Below, in pieces: positions 16,449 to 27,299 of a stretch of 64,000 bases of DNA; the stretch's first letter is position 1; every line of letters begins with the position of its first letter. A program made the translations under genes and the position numbers. The notes under the pieces were generated by a model that was not told the DNA's origin, ran no database searches, and was given only the letters and a program-made list of their open reading frames with translations. The stretch lies in contig NZ_CP115769.1 of assembly GCF_027912835.1 (NCBI RefSeq), positions 62,001-126,000 of the forward strand, given 5' to 3'. Source of the stretch: Paracoccus sediminicola (GTDB lineage Bacteria > Pseudomonadota > Alphaproteobacteria > Rhodobacterales > Rhodobacteraceae).

Positions 16449-17847
16449 GGTAGTGCCCCACCGGTTGGTGTAGGAGGCCGCGCGCGGAGCCCCTGGCGTA
16501 GCGCAGCGCGCGGCCGGGTGTGACGCTGGCGGCCATCGTCGATCTTCGGGCAGGTTCGGGTTGCGAGACCTTGAACCAAGAACGGAGATGACGATGACCG
16601 ACGACAGAATGACGCTGATCGAGCTGGTTGAGAAGCAGGCTGACGGCGACCTCGTCCGCGAGATGCTGGCCTTCGCGGCCGAGCGGATCATGGAAGCGGA
16701 GGTAGAAGAGCGAACCGGCGCCGCGAAGGGCGCACGTTCGCCCCTGCGGGAGGTTCAGCGGAACGGCTACCGGGACCGGGACTGGGACACCCGTGCCGGG
16801 CGGATCGCGCTGGAGATCCCGAAACTGAGAAAAGGGAGCTACCTGCCCAGCTTCCTGGAGCCGCGCCGCACAGCCGAGAAGGCGCTCGTGGCGGTGATTC
16901 AGGAGGCCTACGTCCAAGGTGTTTCCACGCGCTCCGTGGACGATCTGGTGAAGGCCATGGGCGCGGGCGGCATGTCGAAGAGCCAGGTCAGTCGCCTCTG
17001 CGTCGAAATCGACGAGCGGGTGAACGCCTTCCTCTCTCGCCCGCTGGAAGGAGCCTGGCCGTATCTCTGGCTCGACGCGACCTACGTGAAGGTGCGTGAG
17101 GGCGGACGGATCGTCAGCCGCGCTGTGATAATCGCCGTCGCGGTCAACGAGGACGGCAAGCGCGAGGTTCTCGGCGTCGCCACCGGTCCTTCCGAAGCAG
17201 AAACGTTCTGGACCGACTTCCTGCGCTCTCTCGCAGACCGTGGCCTGCGCGGTGTGAAGCTGGTCGTAGCCGATGACCACAAGGGGCTGCGGGCTGCTGC
17301 GCGGCGAGTGTTCGATGCAACGCACCAGCGCTGTCGCGTTCACTGGATGCGCAACGCGCTCGCCCATGCTCCGACCAAGCAGCGCACGGCTGTGGCAGCC
17401 ATGCTGAAGACGATCTTCGCCCAGGAAAACAAGGCGGATGCCGAAGCCCAATGGGAGGTCGTCGCGGACGCACTGCGCGAGAAGCAGGCGAGGCTCGGCA
17501 CCCTCATGGACGTCTCGCGCGACGACGTGCTCGCCTACATGGATTTTCCCCGCGAGCACTGGGCTCAGATCGCGTCGACAAATCCACTGGAGCGGGTGAA
17601 CCGGGAGATCAAGCGCAGGTCTGACGTCATCGGCATCTTCCCGAACGACGAGGCAATCATCCGGCTCGTCGGCGCGCTGATGCTTGAAACCAATGACGAA
17701 TGGACGGTTGCGCGGAGATATATGTCTCTTGAAAGCCTCGCGCGCGTCACCGACAATCCCGACATCAGGCTGTCCGCCGTGGCGACCTGATCAGCTTTGG
17801 ACCTCTCCGAAGGTCGGCGCTCTTACACCATCCCCCGGGGCACTACC
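16449..17847 (+). mobile_element. Complete IS256-family insertion sequence, 1,399 bp
   Basis: Both ends begin GGTAGTGCCCC and continue similar for about 28 bases (left end at 16449, right end inverted, ending at 17847). ACACCATG occurs immediately outside each end (16441-16448 and 17848-17855), an 8-bp target duplication as expected for IS256-family elements. The single transposase gene is intact, so the element is probably active and fairly recent. It inserted in the nitrilase-family gene. Confidence 0.95.
16588..17790 (+). CDS. IS256-family transposase
   Basis: A mutator-type transposase of about 400 residues. The DDE residues are in [18 protein letters not shown] and [13 protein letters not shown], and the order and spacing are those of the IS256 family. 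ATG codons at 16588 and 16594 are both possible starts; AACGGAG just upstream favours the pair over the farther TTG at 16561. No frameshift or stop is visible. Confidence 0.95.
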   Translation: MTMTDDRMTLIELVEKQADGDLVREMLAFAAERIMEAEVEERTGAAKGARSPLREVQRNGYRDRDWDTRAGRIALEIPKLRKGSYLPSFLEPRRTAEKALVAVIQEAYVQGVSTRSVDDLVKAMGAGGMSKSQVSRLCVEIDERVNAFLSRPLEGAWPYLWLDATYVKVREGGRIVSRAVIIAVAVNEDGKREVLGVATGPSEAETFWTDFLRSLADRGLRGVKLVVADDHKGLRAAARRVFDATHQRCRVHWMRNALAHAPTKQRTAVAAMLKTIFAQENKADAEAQWEVVADALREKQARLGTLMDVSRDDVLAYMDFPREHWAQIASTNPLERVNREIKRRSDVIGIFPNDEAIIRLVGALMLETNDEWTVARRYMSLESLARVTDNPDIRLSAVAT

Positions 17848-18345
17848 ACACCATGTTTCGCAGACATCGCCGCAATCGCATCGAGCGCTACCTCCCCGCA
17901 TTCGAACAGCCATTCAAGGGTGTCTGCCTCCGCCATATCTGCGGGCGCAAAGCTCAACCACTGGGCGCAGGCGAACTCCGGCAGGACAAGTATGTGACCT
18001 CCCCGAGCCACCGTCTGTGCGACCCGCATTTCCAGTGCAGCAAGCCAAACCTGCAAATCCGGCACCACCGGTTCAAGATTGGCGGCCCAGAAGTCGATCA
18101 AGACAAATTCCATGGATTTTTCCAGTTTGGAAGGAGGGTGAGCGGTCTGGCAGATCTTCCGACGCTCGAGACAAGCTCGGACGTTCGTTTGAGGTCGCAG
18201 ACGGCTTTCAATCAGATTGGTAGGCATGACTTTACGTCTCGTCGCATCAATCTAGATGGAAGCTATGGAATATTAACCGGCGTAGGATCTGCTTTGGTCG
18301 ATATTAGCCTGTCTGCGCGCGCACCAATCCCTTGGAGAAACACAA

Positions 18346-20454
<2,109 letters not shown>

Positions 20455-20463
20455 AGAGCTTCT

Positions 20464-20490
20464 TTGCCGCTAGTGTGTGACCGGCGGCAA
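20464..20490. terminator. Possible bidirectional terminator
   Basis: TTGCCGC/GCGGCAA stem with a 13-base loop between the convergent katE and antiporter genes. There is no T tract, so the call is weak. Confidence 0.35.
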
Positions 20491-20502
20491 GAGACCCGAC
20501 GA

Positions 20503-21744
20503 TCAGCGCCCGATCCTATCCATACTCCAGCCCACCGAGAAACCAGGTAGGATGGTGGACAGGAAGATCGTCAGCGCGGTGATGATCCACAGGTCAGAGA
20601 TATGCGGCAGATCGGCATGGCTGGTCGCATAGGCCAGATAGTAGATCGATCCGATCGCGCGCACCCCATAGACGGCAACCACCGCCCGGTCGGAACGGGC
20701 TAACGCCCTTGCCGTCAGGGATACCCATCCCGCCAGCGGGCGCAGCACCACGATCAGCAGCACCGCGATGGCGACATGGTTCCAGGTCAGGTCCGCTGCC
20801 AGAGCGGGGAGCAGGCCACCCAGGGCAATCAGCAGAAGCGCCGTCAGGGCGTCTTCGATGGATTCCGAGAAATCGTGCAGATGCCGATGATAATGGTGTT
20901 CGCTCTCGATACGCCTCAGCGACAGGCCCATCGCGGCCACGGCGATGAAACCGTAGCCCTCGACCAGTTCGGTTGAGCCATAACACAGGAACACCCCGGC
21001 AATCGCGATCACCCCGGAGCCGGTATCGGCCAGCCGGGTTTCGCGGGGCAGGTTGAACAGGATCTGGCCCAGCAGCCAAGCCCCGGCCCAGCCCATCGCG
21101 GCCCCGATGGATATCCGGTAGATCACGTCTTCCAGCAGCCAGCGCAGACCCCAGTCGCCGGGGGCCAGACCCTGCGCGATGACGAGCAGGCCGAGGTAGA
21201 CGAAGGGAAAGGCCAGCCCGTCGTTCAGTGCGGCCTCCGTGGTCAGGGCAAAGCGCACCGGATGCTCCTGTCCCTCTTGGGGTGGTCCGATCTGCACATC
21301 GGCGGCGAGAACCGGGTCGGTCGGTGCCAGCACGGCGGCCAGCAGAAGCGCGGAGCCGACGGTCAGCCCACCCAGAACCACGCCCAGGAGCGCGACCGCC
21401 GGGATGGTCAGGGGCATCCCGATCACGAGCAGCCGCAGCGTCGGTCCCCATTTCCGCGGCGGACCGAGGCTGTCGACCCGCATTCCGGCGGCGAAGAGCG
21501 CGACGATGACGGTGATTTCCGCCACGACCTCCCACAGCAGGGGGGCGCTGCGCGGGTCGGGAGGTGCGGGCAGGCCGGGGACCGTGAGGACCGCAGCGGC
21601 CCCGAGCAGGATCATCAGCGGGGCGGCCGCCGGTTCCCGCGAGGAGACCAGCCGCGGAAACCAGCGCGCCAGGATCACGATGCATCCCGCCACCGCGAGG
21701 GTCAGGTGATAGGTGCTGAATTCGAAGAAGGCATCGGTTTCCAT
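20503..21744 (-). CDS. CPA1-type Na+(K+)/H+ antiporter
   Basis: A 413-residue inner-membrane protein with about 11-12 hydrophobic segments. CPA1 motifs are visible: LAPTDPVLAADVQ (the TDP ion-site helix, about 165) and EAALNDGLAFPFV (NDG helix, about 195). It exchanges monovalent cations for protons and helps pH and salt tolerance. The ATG at 21744 comes one base after the DUF421 stop; an upstream in-frame extension would overlap that gene. The two form a small operon. The typical soluble C-terminal tail is absent, so the protein is short for the group. Confidence 0.85.
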   Translation of the reverse strand: METDAFFEFSTYHLTLAVAGCIVILARWFPRLVSSREPAAAPLMILLGAAAVLTVPGLPAPPDPRSAPLLWEVVAEITVIVALFAAGMRVDSLGPPRKWGPTLRLLVIGMPLTIPAVALLGVVLGGLTVGSALLLAAVLAPTDPVLAADVQIGPPQEGQEHPVRFALTTEAALNDGLAFPFVYLGLLVIAQGLAPGDWGLRWLLEDVIYRISIGAAMGWAGAWLLGQILFNLPRETRLADTGSGVIAIAGVFLCYGSTELVEGYGFIAVAAMGLSLRRIESEHHYHRHLHDFSESIEDALTALLLIALGGLLPALAADLTWNHVAIAVLLIVVLRPLAGWVSLTARALARSDRAVVAVYGVRAIGSIYYLAYATSHADLPHISDLWIITALTIFLSTILPGFSVGWSMDRIGR

Positions 21745-21745
21745 T

Positions 21746-22273
21746 TCAGGCGTCGGCAACCCCCTTAAACAGGGCCTCGTCCACATGATCGCCACGCAGC
21801 ACCGAGATATCGCCCGTTGTCTCCAGCACCACGGCTCGAACGGATGAGAAATCAAGCGCATTGGCCTCCCGCAACTTTGCGATCAGGTCTTCCTCGGCAA
21901 CACGCGTCGCGCGCAAGGCATCGTGCAGGATGACGCCGTCCTTCATCAGCAGGACCGGCGTATTCTGAACCAGCGCGTCGAGTCGCGGCGACCAGCGTCG
22001 CAGCCGCGAGACGCCATACTGGACGGCAAAGAGGCTGGCCATCGCCGTCAGCGTCTGAAGAAATCCCGCCCATTCCTGCGACTGAGACGCCCCGGCCAGA
22101 AGCGAGCCCATGGCAACAGTCATGACGAAGTCGAAATTCGTCATTTTCGAGAATGATCGCAATCCGACTACGCGGACCAGCAGGATGATCCAGGTAATGC
22201 CGACCGCGCTCAGTAGGGAACCCTTGGCCAACGCATCGAGTATAGGTCCGTCAAAAAACATCAATGTATCCAT
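21746..22273 (-). CDS. DUF421 (YetF-like) membrane protein
   Basis: A 175-residue protein with three N-terminal membrane helices (to about residue 85) and the cytosolic DUF421 domain with the pattern NTPVLLMKDGVILHDALRATRVAEEDLIAKLREANA. YetF-like proteins are widespread and poorly understood, often linked to stress or spores. It is the first gene of a two-gene unit with the antiporter and is divergent from the mgtC-like gene across a 161-bp gap. Confidence 0.85.
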   Translation of the reverse strand: MDTLMFFDGPILDALAKGSLLSAVGITWIILLVRVVGLRSFSKMTNFDFVMTVAMGSLLAGASQSQEWAGFLQTLTAMASLFAVQYGVSRLRRWSPRLDALVQNTPVLLMKDGVILHDALRATRVAEEDLIAKLREANALDFSSVRAVVLETTGDISVLRGDHVDEALFKGVADA

Positions 22274-22434
22274 TGTTTGAAGGTGCTTTTTGCATCCAAG
22301 ACCTTATTCGTTCAAACGCGACCATAGCCGCGTGCGGAATACCCCGTTTCAATGCATATTAAATCCACGCAAGGCAGCGGGGTTTAAAGAAAGTATATGG
22401 CAGGGTAGGCATCAGAACAGGGAGTTCTCGGTTA

Positions 22435-22878
22435 GTGGTCGATTTCAGTGAATTTATACTTCGCGTCCTTTTTTCTGGGGGGTGTGGGTTAATCGTCGGG
22501 CTTGATCGCGAGATCAAAGGAAAGCCTCTAGGGGCGGGTGTCTACGTTTTGGTTGCGATCGGCTCTACCGCCTTAATGGCAGTTACCCTCAATTTTGCTC
22601 TGAGCAGCATGGCCGAGGATGAGGCCCTCAGTATTGACCCTACCCGCCTTATTCAGGGTATTGTCGGTGGCATCGGGTTCCTCGGAGCGGGGGCGATCAT
22701 GTCGCCCAGTGACGACGGGCGACTAAAAGGTGTCCGCAGCGGAGCCGCAATCTGGGCTGTAGGGTCGATTGGCATCGCTTGCGGGCTAGGTTTCCTCAAG
22801 GAGGCGGCATTTATCTCTGTGCTCATCTGCGTCGTTCTCAATATTTTCGACTGCCTTCATATCAGAGGCAACAGATAG
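22435..22878 (+). CDS. MgtC/SapB-family membrane protein
   Basis: A 147-residue protein with four to five hydrophobic segments and the family signature GGIGFLGAGAI (about 76-86), plus LIVGLDREIKGKPLGAG near the N-terminus. MgtC proteins modulate F-type ATPase or Mg2+ homeostasis in other bacteria; the small version lacks the C-terminal soluble domain. The start is GTG at 22435 with CAGGGAG upstream. The Crp/Fnr gene follows 10 bases after the stop, so they share a transcript. Confidence 0.85.
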   Translation: MVDFSEFILRVLFSGGCGLIVGLDREIKGKPLGAGVYVLVAIGSTALMAVTLNFALSSMAEDEALSIDPTRLIQGIVGGIGFLGAGAIMSPSDDGRLKGVRSGAAIWAVGSIGIACGLGFLKEAAFISVLICVVLNIFDCLHIRGNR

Positions 22879-22888
22879 GAAAATTTTC

Positions 22889-23626
22889 ATGTCCAGCACA
22901 TCCAGTTGTCTCGTTACCAAGCTGTCGCATTACGTCTCACTTTCCGAGGCCGATTGTGATAGGTTGGCTAAGCTTGAGAGAGCCGAACGCATTTTCGATG
23001 CAGGACGGGAAGTGTATCAGGGGGGCGACGAGAACAAGGACCTATACGTGGTCAAACATGGCTGGGCCTTCAGCTTTACCGATCTGCCCGATGGTCGGCG
23101 CCAGATTGTCAAGATCCATCATCCCGGCGACGTCATTGGTTTCGCCGACGTCACCCTCAAGCACTCCACGACCACGCTGCGAACTGTCGAAGAGGTGTGC
23201 CTGTGTCCATTCCCGAAATCGTCGCTGGACGAGATCCTGCGCGAGTCTCCGAAGCTTTCAGCACTTTTGCTTTCGATAGCACTTCGCGACCAGGTTGTTT
23301 TGATTGATGTTCTCCGCGCAATGGGCCGGATGAGTGCGCAGGAACGGGTCAGCTACATGTTGCTGGATCTCATATCCCGTCTCCGGATCACCAATCCGGG
23401 CATGACCGACACGATTCGCCTGCCGATGACGCAGAGCCAGATCGCTGATTACCTCGGCCTGACCAATGTCTACATCAGCAAGACCTTCATCCGGATGGAA
23501 GAGGATGGCTATATTCACCGCGATCAGCATCGGCTCCAGATCCTTCGGGAAGATGCGATGATAGAACTTACGGATTTCCATGATCGCTATGCCGACATGG
23601 ATACCTCCTGGTTTCCGCAAGACTGA
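22889..23626 (+). CDS. Crp/Fnr-family transcription regulator
   Basis: A 245-residue regulator with a cyclic-nucleotide-binding-like domain (about 30-140) and a winged HTH (about 165-235, MTQSQIADYLGLTNVYISKTFIRMEEDGYI). Several N-terminal cysteines exist (Cys7, Cys23 and the CLCPFP region) but not the FNR four-cysteine set, so an iron-sulfur sensor is not proven. It is co-transcribed with the mgtC-like gene and could regulate the neighbouring stress genes. Confidence 0.88.
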   Translation: MSSTSSCLVTKLSHYVSLSEADCDRLAKLERAERIFDAGREVYQGGDENKDLYVVKHGWAFSFTDLPDGRRQIVKIHHPGDVIGFADVTLKHSTTTLRTVEEVCLCPFPKSSLDEILRESPKLSALLLSIALRDQVVLIDVLRAMGRMSAQERVSYMLLDLISRLRITNPGMTDTIRLPMTQSQIADYLGLTNVYISKTFIRMEEDGYIHRDQHRLQILREDAMIELTDFHDRYADMDTSWFPQD

Positions 23627-23719
23627 CCGCCGCGGCGGAATTCAATCCAGTTGAAAGCATGGTTTGGCGGTGTCGCGCATCCTTGGCACACCCGCGCCGG
23701 CGATGAATCATCCGAAGTG

Positions 23720-23744
23720 GGAACCGACGAGCAACGACTTTGTT
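23720..23744 (+). promoter_or_regulatory. EcfG-like promoter upstream of glycosyltransferase operon
   Basis: GGAAC at 23720-23724 and TGTT at 23741-23744, spacer 16 bases, close to GGAAC-N16/17-CGTT. The -10 is about 80 bases before the first gene of the seven-gene operon. The same motif type occurs before the PRC-barrel gene. Confidence 0.5.
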
Positions 23745-23824
23745 GGACCGTCGGTAGCGTCGAAATCTAACAAGCTACTGATCGAAAAATTTTATTGCTA
23801 TTTAACTAACGCTTGGGGGCGAAT

Positions 23825-25282
23825 GTGGAACTGCGGGCTGTCTTCATCTGGGGAATACTGATTCTGTCTGCCGTCCTCCCGGCGGTCGGTCTGTTCCTCT
23901 GTGCGGTCATCATCGTGGTTCAGATCGGTTTGATGGGCCTTCGGCCATTTGTTTCCTGTCTGCCCGCCCGGCTGGCGACGGGTCGGCAGGACTTCGCCAG
24001 CCCGCGTTTTTCAATCCATGTCGCGACCCATGCGGAACCGCCCCGGCTGGTGATCCGCACCCTGCAGGCCCTGCTGGATCAGGATTGGCCGTCGGATGCC
24101 TACGAGATCGTCGTGATGGACAACAACACCGCCGATCCCGCGGTGTGGAAGCCGGTGAAGAGGTTTTGCGCCGCGCATCCGGGCCGGATCGCCTTCCTGC
24201 ACCGGACGGGTGTCAAGGGTGCCAAGGCCGGCGCGCTCAACATCGCGCTGGCGCATACGCGCGACGATGCGACCCATGTGGTCACCGTCGATGCGGATTA
24301 CGTGGTCGACCGCGATTTCCTGCGCCGCGCGGCGGAGGCGCTGCACCGGACCGCGGCGGATTACGTGCAGTTTCCGCAATCCTATGTCGCTACTACGACC
24401 ACCGCACCGGGCGTGGATGCCGAGCTTGAGGAATATTTCCGCACCAATGCCGCCGCCGCCGATGAGGCAGAGGCGGTACTGTTGACCGGCACGCTCTGCG
24501 TGATTTCGAAGACCGCGCTGGTTTCCGTCGGCGGGTGGTCGGGCGCCACCACGACCGAGGATGCGGACCTGGGCGTGCGGCTTTGCCACGCGGGCTTCGC
24601 GGGCCGGTTCATCAACCGGGTCGTGGGCAAGGGGCTGCTGCCGCTGTCGCTGCGCGATCTCGAAAGGCAGCGCTATCGCTGGTGCAGCGGCAACGTCCAG
24701 ACCCTGCTGCGGCATGGGCGGACGATCCTCACCCCCGCGGGCGAGTTCGAGCTGCACAAGCGGCTGGTGATCCTCACGCAACTGACTGCATGGTTCAGCC
24801 TCGCCCTCGTGCCTTTCGCGCTGCTGACGGTCTGGCTGCTGACCGCGCAGGGGCATACGGTCGCCGCCGCGCTGGCTGCGGTGGCCATCCTGCTCGCGCT
24901 TTGCGACATCGTTTCACGCGTCGTGGCGCGCGGGTTGCGCGACGGGCAGGCCCTTCCGGTCATCCTCCACGCGCTGGCCTGTCGCATCGCGCTGGCGCCG
25001 CAATCGGCTAAGGCGACCTTCGATGCGCTCGCGGGCTGCCGCCTGAAATTCGTGGTCACCGACAAATCGGGCGGCAAGGGCTCCGGTTCCCTGTCCATCT
25101 GTCACCTCGTGGTTTTCCTCACCGCGCTTCTGCTGCTGCTCGGCGGGCACCCTGCGGAGCCGCTGATCCGCGCCGCGCTACTGGCGCTCCTGCTGCCGTT
25201 GCCCGCCGCGCTGCTGACCGACAGGAGCCTGCGCGCCTATCGTGCCACCATCGCCTCACCTGTGAAGGAGGTTTCCGCATGA
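23825..25282 (+). CDS. Processive membrane glycosyltransferase, GT2 (NodC/cellulose-synthase-like)
   Basis: A 485-residue enzyme from GTG at 23825, which has a GGGGG ribosome site; TTG at 23813 is an alternative. N-terminal membrane segment (about 5-40), GT2 catalytic domain with DAD at 156-158, TED at 244-246 and QRYRW at 282-286, then four C-terminal membrane segments. QxxRW marks processive enzymes such as cellulose, chitin (NodC) and hyaluronan synthases, so it probably polymerises or extends a sugar chain through the membrane. First gene of a seven-gene operon, each start overlapping the stop before it. Confidence 0.85.
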   Translation: MELRAVFIWGILILSAVLPAVGLFLCAVIIVVQIGLMGLRPFVSCLPARLATGRQDFASPRFSIHVATHAEPPRLVIRTLQALLDQDWPSDAYEIVVMDNNTADPAVWKPVKRFCAAHPGRIAFLHRTGVKGAKAGALNIALAHTRDDATHVVTVDADYVVDRDFLRRAAEALHRTAADYVQFPQSYVATTTTAPGVDAELEEYFRTNAAAADEAEAVLLTGTLCVISKTALVSVGGWSGATTTEDADLGVRLCHAGFAGRFINRVVGKGLLPLSLRDLERQRYRWCSGNVQTLLRHGRTILTPAGEFELHKRLVILTQLTAWFSLALVPFALLTVWLLTAQGHTVAAALAAVAILLALCDIVSRVVARGLRDGQALPVILHALACRIALAPQSAKATFDALAGCRLKFVVTDKSGGKGSGSLSICHLVVFLTALLLLLGGHPAEPLIRAALLALLLPLPAALLTDRSLRAYRATIASPVKEVSA

Positions 25283-26247
25283 CATCCGATCCGCTATCCC
25301 CCCTGGTCGATATCGTCATCCCGACCTGGAACCGCGCTCATCTAATCGTCGGTGCCATCCGCGCGGCACTCGAACAAAGCTGGTGGAACATCCGCGTCAC
25401 GGTGATCGACGACGCCAGCACCGACGCGACCGAAGACGCGGTGCGGTGCTTCCTGGCCGATCCGCGTTTCAACTACATCCGGCTGTCGCAGAACCTCGGC
25501 ACCGCCAATGCCAAGAACGCTGGCCTGCTGCTGACCGCGGGCGATGCGGTCACCTTCCACGATTCCGACGACATCCCGCACCGCGACAAGGTTCTGCACC
25601 AGGTGCGCGTGTTGACCGCGCAGGATATCGGTGCCGACGACTGCCTGAACTGGCAACTGGCGGGCAAGGAAGCGGGGCAGCGGCTGGAGGTCAGCGCCGC
25701 GCTCACCCACCACGAACTGATCCTGCCGGACGGGCGGCGCGTCGAGATCCGGCGCGACCTGTCCCTGCTCGATGACGTGTTCCCGAACCTTCAGATGGGC
25801 GCGCAGGTGCCGGGGGAGTGGACGCACATCAACTCCGGCCTGTTCCGCGCGGATGTGTTCCGCCGTCTCGGCGGGTTCGAGGATTGCATCGAGGAGGACC
25901 GCGAGTTCCGCAACCGGCTGATCCTGAACGGCGAGATCGTCTGGATCGTGCCGGAACTGTTGCTGACCAAGATCGAGACGCCCGACAGCCTGACGCAATC
26001 GACGGTCTCGGATTACGACAGCGCCCGGCGCAGGGCGGACCGGCAGAAGGTCTGGGCCAAGGTCGAGGTGTGGCGGGAGAACGGCAGGGTGGCCCCGGTG
26101 CCGGTGGATATCCCGACCCTCGGCGTCAGCCATGTCAGCCGGCCCGACTTGCTGGCGCGGCGGGACATGCCGGTCACGCCCGCCACGTCGGCCAGTGTCG
26201 CGCAAATCCTCGCCACCTTTCCTGCTACACGGATGGCCGCGCAATGA
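25279..26247 (+). CDS. GT2-family glycosyltransferase
   Basis: A 322-residue soluble GT2 enzyme. The nucleotide-sugar domain begins VDIVIPTWNRAHLI, with VIDDASTDAT and a FHDSDDIPH metal motif (the DSDD corresponds to DxD); the acceptor loop has GGFEDCIEEDREFRNRL. Overlaps the previous stop (ATGA). Probably adds a single sugar to the product of the first gene or its carrier lipid. No membrane segment. Confidence 0.85.
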   Translation: MTSDPLSPLVDIVIPTWNRAHLIVGAIRAALEQSWWNIRVTVIDDASTDATEDAVRCFLADPRFNYIRLSQNLGTANAKNAGLLLTAGDAVTFHDSDDIPHRDKVLHQVRVLTAQDIGADDCLNWQLAGKEAGQRLEVSAALTHHELILPDGRRVEIRRDLSLLDDVFPNLQMGAQVPGEWTHINSGLFRADVFRRLGGFEDCIEEDREFRNRLILNGEIVWIVPELLLTKIETPDSLTQSTVSDYDSARRRADRQKVWAKVEVWRENGRVAPVPVDIPTLGVSHVSRPDLLARRDMPVTPATSASVAQILATFPATRMAAQ

Positions 26248-27299
26248 AGGCCTTTCGCCAAGAGACAGCGCGCGCGCCCGTGGGAATCGTCGATCCGTGC
26301 TCTGCCGCGGGTTACGACCTGCCCGACCTCGGGACCGGCGGTCTTGGCGGCACCGAAGCGACGGTGCTGCGGGTGGCCGCTGCACTCGGCTCCCGGTTCG
26401 AGATCACGCAGTATCAGCAGGGTCGCAGCAACAGGCACCTGTCCGAGGCAGGGAAGTTGCGGCCCCTGCAAGACCTCGATGACGCGCAAAACCAAGCCGC
26501 CCTGATCGTCATCAACCGGTGGAAGGTGGCGATCAAGCTGCGCAAGCGGCATCCAGCCACGCCGATCTTTCTTTGGCTGCACGTCTATCCCGGCCGTCAT
26601 AACCGCAAGATGGCCGCGGCGCTGAAGGCTGCCGGAATCACGGTGATCTGCGTGTCCGAAACGCACGCCCGTGCGCTTGCGGGGTTTCTCGGGGCGGAGG
26701 ATGTGCCGCCCATTCGGGTGATCTACGATCCGCTCGATGACGATCTGCACCCCGACGCCACGCCCCGCGATCCCGACCTGCTGCTCTTTGCCAGTTCGCC
26801 CCACAAGGGGTTGGCCGAGGTGTTCGAACAATTCGCCGCCCTGCGCCGTGACCTTCCGAACCTGACCCTTGCCGTGGCCGATCCGGGCTATCTGCGCTGG
26901 GATACCGGGCCGGTGCCCGAGGGCGTGGTTTTTCTGGGATCCCTGTCCCATGGGGCGCTCATCCGGCAGATGCGCCGTGCGCTCTGCCTGTTCTATCCCC
27001 AGACGACATTTGCCGAGACCTTCGGCCTGGTGCTGGCCGAGGCCAATGCGGTCGGCACGCCGGTGCTGGTGCATGATGGGCTGGGCGCCAATGCGGAAAT
27101 CGTGGCGGATGCCACGCAGCGCGTGGATGGCCATGACCCGGCGCAGATCCTTGGGCGCATTCAGGCGTGGCGGCGTGCGCCGCCGCAGGTCACCGCCAAT
27201 CCCGCCTTCCGGCTGGGCCGGGTCACCGGGGACTGGGTGCAGCTGCTGGAACACGCCGCTGCAAGGCATCCTGAGATGGAGATGGTAAAGAGCACATGA
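26244..27299 (+). CDS. GT4-type (family 1) glycosyltransferase
   Basis: A 351-residue GT-B-fold enzyme. The N-terminal half has GGLGGTEATVLRVAAAL (acceptor-side glycine-rich loop), and the C-terminal half has FAETFGLVLAEANAVGTPVL, the E-x7-E donor-binding block of GT4 enzymes. Start ATG 26244 overlaps the previous stop. Retaining transfer of a sugar from a nucleotide donor is expected; donor and acceptor unknown. Its stop overlaps the next start (ATGA). Confidence 0.85.
   Translation: MKAFRQETARAPVGIVDPCSAAGYDLPDLGTGGLGGTEATVLRVAAALGSRFEITQYQQGRSNRHLSEAGKLRPLQDLDDAQNQAALIVINRWKVAIKLRKRHPATPIFLWLHVYPGRHNRKMAAALKAAGITVICVSETHARALAGFLGAEDVPPIRVIYDPLDDDLHPDATPRDPDLLLFASSPHKGLAEVFEQFAALRRDLPNLTLAVADPGYLRWDTGPVPEGVVFLGSLSHGALIRQMRRALCLFYPQTTFAETFGLVLAEANAVGTPVLVHDGLGANAEIVADATQRVDGHDPAQILGRIQAWRRAPPQVTANPAFRLGRVTGDWVQLLEHAAARHPEMEMVKST

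Larger units (their letters stand above)
16362..18113 (-). pseudogene. Nitrilase-family (carbon-nitrogen hydrolase) gene, IS-interrupted and truncated
   Basis: Read on the minus strand from 18113, MEFVLIDFWAANLEPVV... and ILVLPEFACAQW (catalytic Glu) give the N-terminal third of a carbon-nitrogen hydrolase. The reading is broken at the IS256-family element and resumes at 16448 as GVSILAGTIPFLTEPECGT, then stops at 16362. The lysine and cysteine regions of the catalytic triad are absent, so the gene had also lost its C-terminal half. The part 17848-18113 is separated from 16362-16448 only by the IS. Substrate unknown. Confidence 0.7.

Noticed and set aside
15487..17559. 690-residue protein extending Ku through the IS
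   Set aside because: The N-terminal 416 residues are the complement of the transposase gene; Ku begins at 16311 with its family N-terminus.
26013..27269. 418-residue minus-strand frame opposite the GT4 gene
   Set aside because: Antisense of an overlapping operon gene with GT4 motifs.
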